From positions 1-63,163 of IMG/VR virus record IMGVR_UViG_3300037264_003470: a stretch of 63,163 nucleotides of DNA, one strand, 5' to 3'. This document shows, in pieces, positions 16,771 through 26,033 of the stretch (positions are counted from its first letter, which is position 1; the number at the start of each line of letters is the position of its first letter). The notes beneath the pieces were generated by a model that was not told where the DNA came from, ran no database searches, and saw only the letters and a program-made list of their open reading frames with translations. The DNA comes from a virus. The translations under genes were made by a program, and so were the position numbers.

Positions 16771-17762
16771 ACTATATTTATTCCTTCTGGTAATACTACC
16801 TTCTTAATTTTGTTATCTGACAATCTGAGTATCAAGGATGGGGCGTAATTACCTTTCTTACTGTATTTGTGGGTAACGCTATGAATGTTTGGGTTAGTTA
16901 CTGTGATATCTACCCCATCCCCAAAAAACCAATGTCTTTCAACTATATCCCCGTCACTTTGGTCTACGAAAGAGAACTCAGTATCTATGCTGCCCTGAAG
17001 TGGAGTTACATAAAAGAACGAAGGGAGTTGATTGTTATTTATCTCTATGTAGTCAGCTTTTTCTGTTAAGCCTTGACCTTGGTTAACAGAAGTCATGGTT
17101 AATCGTACTGTGAATTTACCTTCGGTCGAGTAGGTGTGAATAGGATTTTCTTCGTTACTTGTTTCTCCGTCTCCAAAGTCCCACAAATATCTACCACCAT
17201 AGCCTGTTGAGAAATTATGAAAAGTTACAATTAAAGGTGCTGCACCCATTCGTGGGTAGCCCCTGAACACTGGTTTTGGGGCTAGCCATTTGTTTTCTAT
17301 ATAATTTAAAATTCCATTAATTGAGTCGTCACTTGGATTTTCCTTTAATCCTATTTTCTTTTCAATCTGAATAATGGCGTCTTTAATTGCGTTGTGGTGT
17401 TCTGCCATTAATGGGCAAGTAACTTTGCTTCCTGTTGGCCATGTGTGCGTAGAAGTGCCGTTGTAACCTCTGTGTAATAAATGCAACTGATCCCCAATTT
17501 TTTTACCATAAAAAACCACTTCATTGATTCCAAGCAATGTATCTGAATTAGGTGGTGTAATTTTGATTATGCCACTATTTGGGAAACTGCTTGCATTATC
17601 TAAAACTATGTATTTACCATTGGCTGGTAATGTATATCTGAGCGTATCTTGAGCCTTATTTGTCGCATAGTGTAGGTTAAACGGAGTGTCTTTTGCCTTC
17701 GGGAAAACAGATAAATGGCCTGGCGTTGAACTTTTATTGATTGTCAATTTGTTTTCGGACAT
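16767..17762 (-). CDS. Fibre-like protein with two PKD domains
   Basis: The ATG at 17762 (MSENKLTINKS) has a strong SD (AAGGAG); the frame remains open 21 bases further. The 331-residue protein has the shared N-terminal domain (ending AEHHNAIKDAIIQIEKKIG) and two PKD-like domains with YLWDFGDGE and HWFFGDGV. It is the shortest and simplest of three paralogues, perhaps a connector or proximal fibre segment. It overlaps the coiled-coil gene by 29 bases. Confidence 0.78.
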   Translation of the reverse strand: MSENKLTINKSSTPGHLSVFPKAKDTPFNLHYATNKAQDTLRYTLPANGKYIVLDNASSFPNSGIIKITPPNSDTLLGINEVVFYGKKIGDQLHLLHRGYNGTSTHTWPTGSKVTCPLMAEHHNAIKDAIIQIEKKIGLKENPSDDSINGILNYIENKWLAPKPVFRGYPRMGAAPLIVTFHNFSTGYGGRYLWDFGDGETSNEENPIHTYSTEGKFTVRLTMTSVNQGQGLTEKADYIEINNNQLPSFFYVTPLQGSIDTEFSFVDQSDGDIVERHWFFGDGVDITVTNPNIHSVTHKYSKKGNYAPSLILRLSDNKIKKVVLPEGINIV

Positions 17763-18426
17763 TATTCTCCTTTTCACATGCAACTTGTATTTGAGCTTTA
17801 CAGCCTTCTAAAAGATTAATTACCTGTGCCTTTACTCCAGATTTTTCATGCAAAGATAACGCTGTTCTAAGTAAATCAGATGGCAATGGCTGTTTGGTCA
17901 AAATCCTCAAATTAATTTCTTCTGAAATCTTTGCTTCCCAAAATTCCTGTTGTGCTTCATGGTTGTCGTAATCTTTTAGTTGTTCTACTTTCTCTAAAGC
18001 TTCAAATGCCTGAAGAAAGAACTTCGCTTCCTGAATTTCAAACTCTAGCTTTTTTTGCATCTTATCTATGTTGTTTAAAAGGGATTCTACTTTCCTTTTT
18101 AGTCTTCTTGCCTTTATTACCTGTTCACGCTTGCAAATCTCGTTTAACTTTGTATTTTGATAAGTTAAATCCGTATCGGAATAGAACTTTTCATGGTCTA
18201 TTTTGATTAGTTCGATTTCGTCCTTAGTGTCTTCGATTTGCAGGGTTAGTGTCTCGATAGTTTCCTTTCTTGACTGAAGTTCTTTTAGACATTGCCATAG
18301 TTGTGCTTGTGTGGTAGGCTCTTTGCCTAATACGAAATACTTCAACTGGTAGAAACTGTGTCGATTTTCAGGCGCGCGTTCCAAAACCTTATCAATCTTC
18401 TCAAAAAACTCTTCATTACTTGACAT
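17734..18426 (-). CDS. Coiled-coil protein upstream of the fibre genes
   Basis: The 230-residue protein is almost entirely helical with a long coiled coil at about 55-145 (heptad-like leucines and isoleucines). The SD is CAGGAG. Its position directly before three fibre genes suggests a fibre-assembly chaperone or connector, by context only. An AATAAATAACC box lies just upstream in a short divergent promoter region (18427-18469). Confidence 0.65.
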   Translation of the reverse strand: MSSNEEFFEKIDKVLERAPENRHSFYQLKYFVLGKEPTTQAQLWQCLKELQSRKETIETLTLQIEDTKDEIELIKIDHEKFYSDTDLTYQNTKLNEICKREQVIKARRLKRKVESLLNNIDKMQKKLEFEIQEAKFFLQAFEALEKVEQLKDYDNHEAQQEFWEAKISEEINLRILTKQPLPSDLLRTALSLHEKSGVKAQVINLLEGCKAQIQVACEKENNVRKQIDNQ

Positions 18427-18469
18427 TTTATTTTCTCCTGGTTATTTATTATAGTTTCGGAGATTACAA

Positions 18470-19012
18470 ATGGCTACAACCAAAAAGACAAAGAAAAAAA
18501 CATATCTTGCTGGCAGGCGATGCTACTTGTCTGGCCCAATTGAGAATGACACTCATGGGCATAACTGGCGAGATGAACCTAAACGGATTCTGACGAGAAG
18601 GTTTAAAATTGACATGTTTGATCCTTTTGCCGATCCAAAGCAAATCTTTGCTGACGATCTTTACCAGGCGCGGGACACCCGTGATTACGATACCATAGTT
18701 AAAATTGCAAAAGGCTTTGTCAGAAAAGACCTGGCAATGGTGGATCGTGCAGACTTCATAATTGCCTATCTGCCCTACAAAGTTCCCACCTGTGGAACCC
18801 ATCACGAAATTATCAATAGCAACAACGCCAAAAAACCGACGTTGTTAGTATGCCCGCAGGGGAAAGAATTTGTTCCACTGTGGTATTATGGCTTTATTCC
18901 ACATGAGTTTATGTTTGGCTGTTGGGATGATTTATACAAATATTTAAAGGACGTGGATTGCGGCTTACACATGGGTAATAATCGCTGGCACTTTATCTAT
19001 GGTCTAGTTTAG
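18470..19012 (+). CDS. Nucleoside 2-deoxyribosyltransferase-like protein
   Basis: The 180-residue protein has the hallmarks of the nucleoside 2-deoxyribosyltransferase/DUF4406 group: CYLSGPIEN near the N-terminus, a DMFDPF segment, DLAMVDRADFIIAYLP, then CGTHHEI and KPTLLVC. The family cleaves or exchanges the N-glycosidic bond of nucleosides or nucleotides. In phages it could serve nucleotide salvage, base hypermodification or nucleotide-signal removal. The SD is GGAG. It is the only plus-strand gene among minus-strand tail genes, a typical inserted accessory gene. Confidence 0.72.
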   Translation: MATTKKTKKKTYLAGRRCYLSGPIENDTHGHNWRDEPKRILTRRFKIDMFDPFADPKQIFADDLYQARDTRDYDTIVKIAKGFVRKDLAMVDRADFIIAYLPYKVPTCGTHHEIINSNNAKKPTLLVCPQGKEFVPLWYYGFIPHEFMFGCWDDLYKYLKDVDCGLHMGNNRWHFIYGLV

Positions 19013-19551
19013 AATGGTTTTGCACCGACAAGTCCCTTGAACTTGTATCCTTTTTGTATTGCATTACTTGCCCAAATTATTTTACTTGAATCTAAAGGGT
19101 CCACGTCAGGAAAGTCGCCAATGTCTTGAAAAGATTTTTTGTGGATAAAGAGTCCGTTCATGTCTGAATAAGCGAAAGTAAGGTTGCGATTGATGATCGG
19201 GAATAGAATATCTTGCTCGTTTTCTACGAAATAGGAATACTTAATGTCTATTCTATTTCTGATCCAGCCTTTTGAGAAGAGTATAAAATTCCACTCGTCA
19301 CAGAGGGTGTGTGCCATGCCAGCATTAATCATTGCAGCTATTGTTTTACCACCCTTGTAACTCTTCTTGAAGCTAGATGCTGTATCTAAATCTTCTTTTT
19401 TACAGTTGTTGGGTAAAATAATAACCGTTTTAGCGTCTGGAAAATATATATTTATAGAGCTAATGGTATTAGTCAAATGGCCCAAATTTAAATTTGGACA
19501 CAATACTATAAACCCAAATTTTAAGGGTTTGTATTTATATAAATTAGTCAT
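19009..19551 (-). CDS. Putative glycosyltransferase-like protein
   Basis: The ATG at 19551 (MTNLYKYKP) follows the stop of the preceding gene by 4 bases. The roughly 180-residue protein resembles a truncated glycosyltransferase A fold: a strand FGFIVLCPN, a pseudo-active segment around DAKTVIILPNN, and a late DIGDFPDVDPLDSSKIIW segment like the acceptor side of GT2 proteins. The DxD motif is not clear. A role in modifying fibres or host glycans is possible. The C-terminus overlaps the convergent deoxyribosyltransferase-like gene by four bases. Confidence 0.5.
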   Translation of the reverse strand: MTNLYKYKPLKFGFIVLCPNLNLGHLTNTISSINIYFPDAKTVIILPNNCKKEDLDTASSFKKSYKGGKTIAAMINAGMAHTLCDEWNFILFSKGWIRNRIDIKYSYFVENEQDILFPIINRNLTFAYSDMNGLFIHKKSFQDIGDFPDVDPLDSSKIIWASNAIQKGYKFKGLVGAKPF

Positions 19552-19555
19552 ACTA

Positions 19556-20020
19556 TTAAACGAAACAAATAAACCAACTCCAGGCAATCTCCATTTGATC
19601 TGTTTTGTTCAAATCAGCAAAAGTTGAAAGATTGAAAAGAGTACCATCGGATAATTCTAATCCCATTTCATTTAAAGGGAAATCATTACCTTCATTGTCG
19701 GTAATAATTACGCTAAAAATAACTTGAGTTGGCATTTCAGGGTCAAGTTGAGCAATTACTGGCTTCTTGATCCTTGTTACTCCGAAAAGTTTATCTTGGG
19801 ATGGAGAAATTTCTTTCGGAGTGCCATTAGCAGTTCCACTATCCCCAAAGAGTATATGGCTAACATACTTCTTGGGACTATCATCTAAAAGACAGCCAGC
19901 CAAGTATTCCTTGCCAGCAGATAAAATACTATTGTTGAATCTGAGTATCTCAGTCCTGCCAGTGTCTTTATACGTTATCCTAGCTTCTATAAAACCTTTT
20001 GGCTTAATTAAATCTGTCAT
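19556..20020 (-). CDS. Tail-fibre/baseplate-associated structural protein
   Basis: The 154-residue, beta-rich protein sits directly after tail protein I, where fibre-linking proteins occur. Segments HILFGDSGTANGTP and FPLNEMGLELSDGTLFN are like those in small structural proteins of other myoviruses. SD AGGAG. Assigned by context and composition, not a firm family match. Confidence 0.6.
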   Translation of the reverse strand: MTDLIKPKGFIEARITYKDTGRTEILRFNNSILSAGKEYLAGCLLDDSPKKYVSHILFGDSGTANGTPKEISPSQDKLFGVTRIKKPVIAQLDPEMPTQVIFSVIITDNEGNDFPLNEMGLELSDGTLFNLSTFADLNKTDQMEIAWSWFICFV

Positions 20021-20027
20021 AATTCTC

Positions 20028-21776
20028 CTAAACTAATCTTCCGTTTTCTGTTCTACCATCCTTGTACATTACTTGACAATAAATAGCTTCAAAGCATTTT
20101 ATATTATCACCTGTATTGGAATTTTTACTCTTGATTTCACTCCTAATTTTTTCTACAGGAACCACAAAATCAGTCGTTCGACTGGTTATTTTCATATTAT
20201 GTAAAACCGCATGAAACGGAGAATAATCTATTATTGTTTCCTTAGCTTCTTCTATTTTTTCATCGCTAACTTTTTCAAATTCAAGGTGAACGTTAAACTT
20301 ACTGCTTTGCCCACCACTACACGGGTCTACAAAATCTTTATCCACGTCGCACGGATTATTAGAGTTATACAGACTGCCATTGTATGTGTCCATATTAAAA
20401 GCTTTTTCACTATACAGGAACGTGGTCCTAATTTTGCCAAAAGTGACTGGATTATGGAATGAATGTCTCTCTGGAATAAGTAAATCAAATAATGGATCGT
20501 CTTCTTCAATTAACTTGACATTCCAGTTTTTAAGTGGGTAAACCACCTTCGTCTCATCCCGCTGGTCAGCCAATGGCAGACTTTGTATATAGCTTTCTAT
20601 TGTTTTAGCATCTTCTGGAATTTTGTTATAATTATATTTAACCTTGACCACATCCCCTTTAAATAGATTGATTGGCTCTTGCTGAGCGTCTCCTCGCCAG
20701 ACTACTGCTATTTTTGGTTCTGGTATTAAAGTTTCTTGTAGAGATATAATACTGCTGGGCAGAGTAAAATATTCGTTTTTCTCCACTGATTTAATTGATA
20801 CTTCTATATCCTGGCTCATTGGTTTTTTACTTAGATATCCCAATATGCCGTCCTGCATATCTTTACTAATCACAAAGCCATCTGTCCAAGTATAAGGTGA
20901 TATAACTTGCCACAAGTTAGTTAACTTTAATAATCTGACGCCCGATTTGTCTAACGCCTCTTTTAAACCATTTAAAGTTCCTTTTTTCTTATATAAAGTC
21001 ATCACATGCTTCACTTGGTTTCGCCAAGCAGCAACACTATTAGATGTGAGTTGGAGATTGAAGAAATTTGCCAAAGCTGGCAGAAAACCGTCTGGTATGA
21101 ATGTGGGGCTTATTAGGTCAACCAAACCTACTGCCAAATCGTCTAAATCTAGAAAGAATTGAGCAATTGCTCTGTTGAACTTAACAAGTGTTTCGGGCGT
21201 CATATCTTCCGTAGTTGTTTTAGTTCGATACATCGCTGGAATGTACTTGTCGAATAAGAAATTGTATTTCTGCCTTGGAGCAAAGTGTCGATAAATGCTG
21301 TTTATTTTTTCTGCGGCTGGATAAAGAGTAAAGAGTTTTTGACCTGTTTGCAGCGGCCCATTTTCTTTATTTCTCCAATTCCAACTGATGAGATAAGTTC
21401 CTTCTCTCATCCCTTTAGGGTGCCAGAAAAACAGGAATTTACCTTCTATTACTTTTTTGTTCTCTATTAAATTAACAATCAAGTTCTTATTGCCCGACTT
21501 CCATAAAGGCTTTAAGGTTTCTAATACAATTTTAGCATCTGAGTAATATGTTCTTTTGGCCGCTTTCTTGCTTCTCGATAACAAGTCATTGGTTTCCCAC
21601 TCTGCTACTTCAAGAAATCTTTCATTCCCGCGCGAACTTCTTTCAATGTGATATATGACTACCTGCTCTACCGTGTACGGATTTTTTAACACACCTTCGT
21701 CACTATATGTTTCCAAGGTAAACCCAACATTATCATCTGTCTTTGGGGAATCCACATCCCTTATATAATTTATCAA
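20028..21776 (-). CDS. Tail protein I (P2 gpI-like) baseplate protein
   Basis: The 582-residue protein contains the P2 gpI/phage tail protein I core around residues 160-290: a KYIPAMYR segment, FLDLDDLAVGLVDLISPTFIPDGFLPALANFF, then AAWRNQVKHVMTLYKKKGT and GLKEALDKSGV. In P2 and related contractile systems this protein joins gpJ in the baseplate wedge and links to fibres. Here it is larger than P2 gpI (176 residues), with extra N- and C-terminal domains. It overlaps the J-like gene by four bases (ATGA). Confidence 0.85.
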   Translation of the reverse strand: MINYIRDVDSPKTDDNVGFTLETYSDEGVLKNPYTVEQVVIYHIERSSRGNERFLEVAEWETNDLLSRSKKAAKRTYYSDAKIVLETLKPLWKSGNKNLIVNLIENKKVIEGKFLFFWHPKGMREGTYLISWNWRNKENGPLQTGQKLFTLYPAAEKINSIYRHFAPRQKYNFLFDKYIPAMYRTKTTTEDMTPETLVKFNRAIAQFFLDLDDLAVGLVDLISPTFIPDGFLPALANFFNLQLTSNSVAAWRNQVKHVMTLYKKKGTLNGLKEALDKSGVRLLKLTNLWQVISPYTWTDGFVISKDMQDGILGYLSKKPMSQDIEVSIKSVEKNEYFTLPSSIISLQETLIPEPKIAVVWRGDAQQEPINLFKGDVVKVKYNYNKIPEDAKTIESYIQSLPLADQRDETKVVYPLKNWNVKLIEEDDPLFDLLIPERHSFHNPVTFGKIRTTFLYSEKAFNMDTYNGSLYNSNNPCDVDKDFVDPCSGGQSSKFNVHLEFEKVSDEKIEEAKETIIDYSPFHAVLHNMKITSRTTDFVVPVEKIRSEIKSKNSNTGDNIKCFEAIYCQVMYKDGRTENGRLV

Positions 21777-23350
21777 CTATCTCCTGCCTCATATGTAAAG
21801 TTTATATTGATGTTGTCAGGTCTTATGATTTCGTTATGTTTTACTGTTACTATGTTTTCGGAAACCGTGCTGCCATCTACGGATTTATTGGTTATGAAAG
21901 ATATGTCAAAGTGATTAACTTCTTTCACTGCGGATAAGTTTTTTATCATGTCTTTTTCTTTCAAAGGCAATCCAAACTCCCACTTGTTTAGATCGAAATA
22001 TTGCTCTAGTTTTTCAGTTATCTTATTTCTTATTTCATTTTCAAATCTTTTCATTTTTTTGTTTAAATTAGCATTAACATTTATATCAACATACAACACT
22101 TCGCCGTCCTTGATACACAAATGATCTGTGAAAGTCTTTTTGTCATTGAGCATTTGAATTAACGCAGTCTTTAGGTTATCCCCAGCTTTAACTAATCTGT
22201 AATTACCTGTTTGCGCTAATATTATAATGTCGATTACGTTGCCTGCACATCCATGATTTCTCAATGATATATTAGACTTACCAACGACGCCATCGTATGA
22301 TGTTGCAAAACTGTCTGTTAAATATTTGTAGTCGGCTCCAGTGACAGCACGGTTTTGTGTTCTTAAGTAAGCTGGAAGTTTTTTCCTGATATCGTTTATG
22401 GTGTCACCAGGATAACCGTATTCGCTTTTTGTATAATTTTTAACATTTACAATAATATCATTGGATATTCCAGGTATTGCAGCAAAAACCTTTGTGTCAA
22501 AAGCGCCACTGACAATCTCAGTGGTTGATTTGTTTGGAAGTCTGAAACTAGCTTTAATGACTGAATCAGGCTGTGGAACCAGTCCAGCTTTATTGTCGCC
22601 AAATATTATAGATGGTTTATAGTAAGCATCGTATTCCACCATGTATTCAAGTTTTGGGCGCGATTCTGTAAAATGATCTACCTCAGTCCAAGGCGTATCA
22701 TTAATTGTAACCTTAATTGAACCAAAAAATACGTTTTCGAAAGGAATGGTAAAAATTTGGTTTGATTTGCCCGTGCTTTTAAATATTGTTCTTCTTGACA
22801 TTCCTTCTAGCCCTACAACAGCCTCAGTAAACATTGCACCAGCAGGGATGATTATATTAGTATCAAACACGGGGTTATTGCTCCCATCAGATGCGAATAG
22901 TTCGTAGGCAACATCAAATCCCAAACCATCCAGGTTAATTGTTATTGGCGCTCTTATGATTAAATCCTGAGAGTAAACATTGTTAACTCTAGCAAAGAAC
23001 ATTGCCTTGGCTGGCAGCGGTGGCATTGGTTTGTAACCAACTAATTTAGCTAGTCGAAAAGCATTTTCTAATTCAGTAACAGTATCAATGTAAAGCTCAT
23101 TAGCTAACTGATCTATTTTGAATGACAACATATCTGCCATTGCAGCCCAACATTCAATTAACATTATGGCCAATGAAGACTCACCTATATCATTAAAATC
23201 TTCACCAAAATTAGCCTTCAGTAAATCTAATGTTCTGGCTCTAATAGAAGAAAAATCCTGATTGGTGTAATTTACACTGTAAACAGGTAAATTATTTACA
23301 AATCTAGGTACAGCCAATGGTGTTACATCAAAAGGGCATGTTTCTGCCAT
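21773..23350 (-). CDS. Baseplate J/gp6-like wedge protein
   Basis: The 525-residue protein matches the baseplate_J family (T4 gp6, P2 gpJ). The N-terminal region has the typical MLIECWAAMADMLSFKIDQLANELYI and LENAFRLAKLVGYKP segments, and the middle contains TGADYKYLTD. It forms the baseplate wedge ring around the hub. The ATG at 23350 has an SD (GGAGG) inside the end of the W-like gene; an upstream TTG at 23362 is less likely. Confidence 0.9.
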   Translation of the reverse strand: MAETCPFDVTPLAVPRFVNNLPVYSVNYTNQDFSSIRARTLDLLKANFGEDFNDIGESSLAIMLIECWAAMADMLSFKIDQLANELYIDTVTELENAFRLAKLVGYKPMPPLPAKAMFFARVNNVYSQDLIIRAPITINLDGLGFDVAYELFASDGSNNPVFDTNIIIPAGAMFTEAVVGLEGMSRRTIFKSTGKSNQIFTIPFENVFFGSIKVTINDTPWTEVDHFTESRPKLEYMVEYDAYYKPSIIFGDNKAGLVPQPDSVIKASFRLPNKSTTEIVSGAFDTKVFAAIPGISNDIIVNVKNYTKSEYGYPGDTINDIRKKLPAYLRTQNRAVTGADYKYLTDSFATSYDGVVGKSNISLRNHGCAGNVIDIIILAQTGNYRLVKAGDNLKTALIQMLNDKKTFTDHLCIKDGEVLYVDINVNANLNKKMKRFENEIRNKITEKLEQYFDLNKWEFGLPLKEKDMIKNLSAVKEVNHFDISFITNKSVDGSTVSENIVTVKHNEIIRPDNININFTYEAGDS

Positions 23351-23741
23351 CAATTCCTCCAAGAGACTTATAAACTGTTAAACTTTCAACATTGTTCACG
23401 TTAATAGGATCAATAAATAAAACAGTGATTTTAATTATCAATTTATTTTCTTCATTTCTGGCCAACTCCACAAGAATGTTTTCAACTTGAACCTTTGTTT
23501 CCCATTTTTTAATAGCACTAGCTATTTTCACTTTTAGTTCACTTTTGACCATCTCTATAGGTGCATTGAAATTGACCCTTTTTAATCCTACGCCAAAATA
23601 AGGAACAAATATTCTATCCTCTGGTTCTGTCAATATTATCGTTGCAATACTAGATTTTATTTGTGTTACATCTAATGCGGCATTATGGAAAAACCCTTGC
23701 GGGTGTTTAATAAGTGGATAAGCTATGCCTTTGTATCTCAT
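23328..23741 (-). CDS. gp25/W-like baseplate wedge protein
   Basis: The 137-residue protein matches the GPW/gp25 family: an IKSSIATIILTEPEDRIFVPYFGVGLKRVNF core where T4 gp25 has its conserved EPR-type motif. It nucleates sheath assembly in the wedge. The gene order gp25, J, I is the standard one for contractile tails. Confidence 0.88.
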   Translation of the reverse strand: MRYKGIAYPLIKHPQGFFHNAALDVTQIKSSIATIILTEPEDRIFVPYFGVGLKRVNFNAPIEMVKSELKVKIASAIKKWETKVQVENILVELARNEENKLIIKITVLFIDPINVNNVESLTVYKSLGGIDGRNMPF

Positions 23742-23748
23742 TTAGTCC

Positions 23749-26022
23749 TCAATCGCTGGCTATTCCTTCACACGGTTCTGGTTCATGCAGCGCAGAAGCA
23801 AACACATGTTCGCTTGCTTTAAGTCCCGTAACAGCAGAAACATACTCAGGAATTTGCTGGAAAGCTACTACAACTGGATATACACAAGGCTGCCCCTGTC
23901 CAACAGGGTTTTGTGGCTCGCAATCCTTTCCAGCCAGTAAGAATATATAATCATCTGCCCAAAAAACTGCTGTACCACATCTGTTATAATATACATCTTT
24001 AACACTGACTAGCTTGTTTTTAGAAATAAACTCCATTTTGTCGGATGGGTTATCCTTTTCTTCACCAACCACTTCCACAAATTTATCATAGGAATAAACA
24101 ATATAATCTCCACCAGCACGCAAGAAGATTTGTCCTGGCCCGTGTAGGCGTTCTTGCATATGGAGAACATGTGGACCACGGATAAGATTGTCTTTTTGAG
24201 GTGACATAATTTGGAAATACTGCTGGTCAGTCTTAGTCTGGTCATGGAAATCGCATAAAGTTACGGTTATTCCATAACCACTTCGAAGTCTTACGAATGC
24301 TTTCTTTGCGTAAGGACCAGTTTTAGAACAACCGTTACGGTCAGCACTGCATTGTTTATTAAGTTCGTCAACCATGTCAAAAGTATGATTGGCGGTACTC
24401 TTCATGTGAATACCACGCAATGGACCAGCGATACAACCTGGCAATGTTTCATCGTTAAGACATATCTGATTGCCGCAAGCCGTAACGATATTAATACCAT
24501 TACGCTTACTTCGTAAATGTGGCTGATCTTCATAGTCAACCATTTCAATATAATGACCTGTTGCTGATCGCCAGTAAGTTCGTCCTTTGAATCTGCCTGT
24601 GCAACCGTCATAATCAAAAGGCTTCAAAGTTCGTTCCCATTCTGGCTTTTCCCTTGGCTCCTCCACAGAATCATCAAATACTATAGTGGCCCCTGAACGA
24701 GAACGAACTTGAATGCCCGACTGATTTAACCCGCAATCTTGACAATAGTATGGGTAACAGTCATGTCGATGTTTTTGATACTTGTTTTTGCCATAGTTGT
24801 TGAATTTAAAACAAAAGTCGGTTAGACCGTCAATAATGCCGTGCAAACAGTCTTTCGGTATTTCTGGTAAAACAACGTCAGGAAATGGTGTTTGTGGTGG
24901 ACACCAATCTTCTCTCCCTACCACGACAGGGATGCGAATGCCACCATATCCAACACCTGTCACGCCACCTGGCGGAAAGGAGAAAGTGCCATCCCCAACA
25001 TACTCTTGATCTACTGTCAGACTTGGAGTTTCTGGAATTGTATTACAATTTTCTGGACCTTGTGGACAAGTGTAAGGTATATCAGTTGGAACGAATTTTA
25101 TTATATTGTTGAGTGGATCACTATAAATTGTCATTGACACAGCGCAAATTTTTGGCACTACATCAACATAAGAAATAAAGCATTGTGGATTAAGCCATTC
25201 GCCGCATGGATGATATGGGTCGTCCTTCATGAGAAGAAGATTGCCCATGCTGGATATTACTTCTAATCTTTTCCATCTTCTATTACATTTTGGATCACCG
25301 TCATCCATAATAACGCGGTGCTTATCTGGTGTGGATATACTGTATTGATGTGGCCAAGTAGTCTTAGTAACCGAATCTGGAGAAAATTCTATATCTGTTT
25401 GTGTGTCTACGTCATAGCCCTGGTAGTTATCGGTGTTATTATGCGCATAAATCTGTGATTCATCATTCGGTCCTACCATGTAACCAGAACGATGCCCTTC
25501 CCATATCTTGTAATACTCTTGGATATGTGTATTCCAATTATCATGTTGAATTGGTCCCTTATCTCGATACCAAGTGCTTCCTATGTAAAAAGTCATCTGC
25601 GGGTCGCCATGCAAGAATGTTAAGCATAACATAGACCCTGGTGGTGGAACCCAATTTAAGCCGCAGTCATCAAACCCACCCATCGAGGAAATTGGCCACG
25701 CCCAATCAAGTTGGCTTATTTTAGTAGCTAGAGACTCTCCAGGCTGTCCATCGAATAAAGCTTTCTGGCTAAACTTTAAACCAGTGTGCAAAATTGGACT
25801 GAAGTATTTGACTCTGTTCTGTTTTAATGGATCACGGGTATCTACGCACAAAGCTAAATGCATACCGCGATATGCATTTATTTGGTGCATGAAATTAATT
25901 TTTCTTTTGAATATCTTCTTAAAATTAGACTGAAAATTGGTTTCTCTTAACCTCTTCTCATGCCTATCAAGCAGATTATATATTGTTTTTATGTGATCTT
26001 TTAAATTTCTAGGTCTTTCCAT
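23749..26022 (-). CDS. gp5-like baseplate spike with OB-fold domain
   Basis: The frame is open to 26148, but the ATG at 26022 (MERPRNLKDH) has a perfect SD (AGGAGG) and does not overlap the hub gene, so the protein is 757 residues. Residues about 60-180 look like a gp5/VgrG-type OB fold (YFSPILHTG, PPPGSMLCLTFLHGDPQMTFYIG). The remainder has beta repeats (LRSGYGITVTLCDF, IFLRAGGDYIVYSYD) as in a spike stalk. It is unusually rich in cysteine. No lysozyme domain is evident. Confidence 0.78.
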   Translation of the reverse strand: MERPRNLKDHIKTIYNLLDRHEKRLRETNFQSNFKKIFKRKINFMHQINAYRGMHLALCVDTRDPLKQNRVKYFSPILHTGLKFSQKALFDGQPGESLATKISQLDWAWPISSMGGFDDCGLNWVPPPGSMLCLTFLHGDPQMTFYIGSTWYRDKGPIQHDNWNTHIQEYYKIWEGHRSGYMVGPNDESQIYAHNNTDNYQGYDVDTQTDIEFSPDSVTKTTWPHQYSISTPDKHRVIMDDGDPKCNRRWKRLEVISSMGNLLLMKDDPYHPCGEWLNPQCFISYVDVVPKICAVSMTIYSDPLNNIIKFVPTDIPYTCPQGPENCNTIPETPSLTVDQEYVGDGTFSFPPGGVTGVGYGGIRIPVVVGREDWCPPQTPFPDVVLPEIPKDCLHGIIDGLTDFCFKFNNYGKNKYQKHRHDCYPYYCQDCGLNQSGIQVRSRSGATIVFDDSVEEPREKPEWERTLKPFDYDGCTGRFKGRTYWRSATGHYIEMVDYEDQPHLRSKRNGINIVTACGNQICLNDETLPGCIAGPLRGIHMKSTANHTFDMVDELNKQCSADRNGCSKTGPYAKKAFVRLRSGYGITVTLCDFHDQTKTDQQYFQIMSPQKDNLIRGPHVLHMQERLHGPGQIFLRAGGDYIVYSYDKFVEVVGEEKDNPSDKMEFISKNKLVSVKDVYYNRCGTAVFWADDYIFLLAGKDCEPQNPVGQGQPCVYPVVVAFQQIPEYVSAVTGLKASEHVFASALHEPEPCEGIASD

Positions 26023-26033
26023 TTGCCTCCTAA

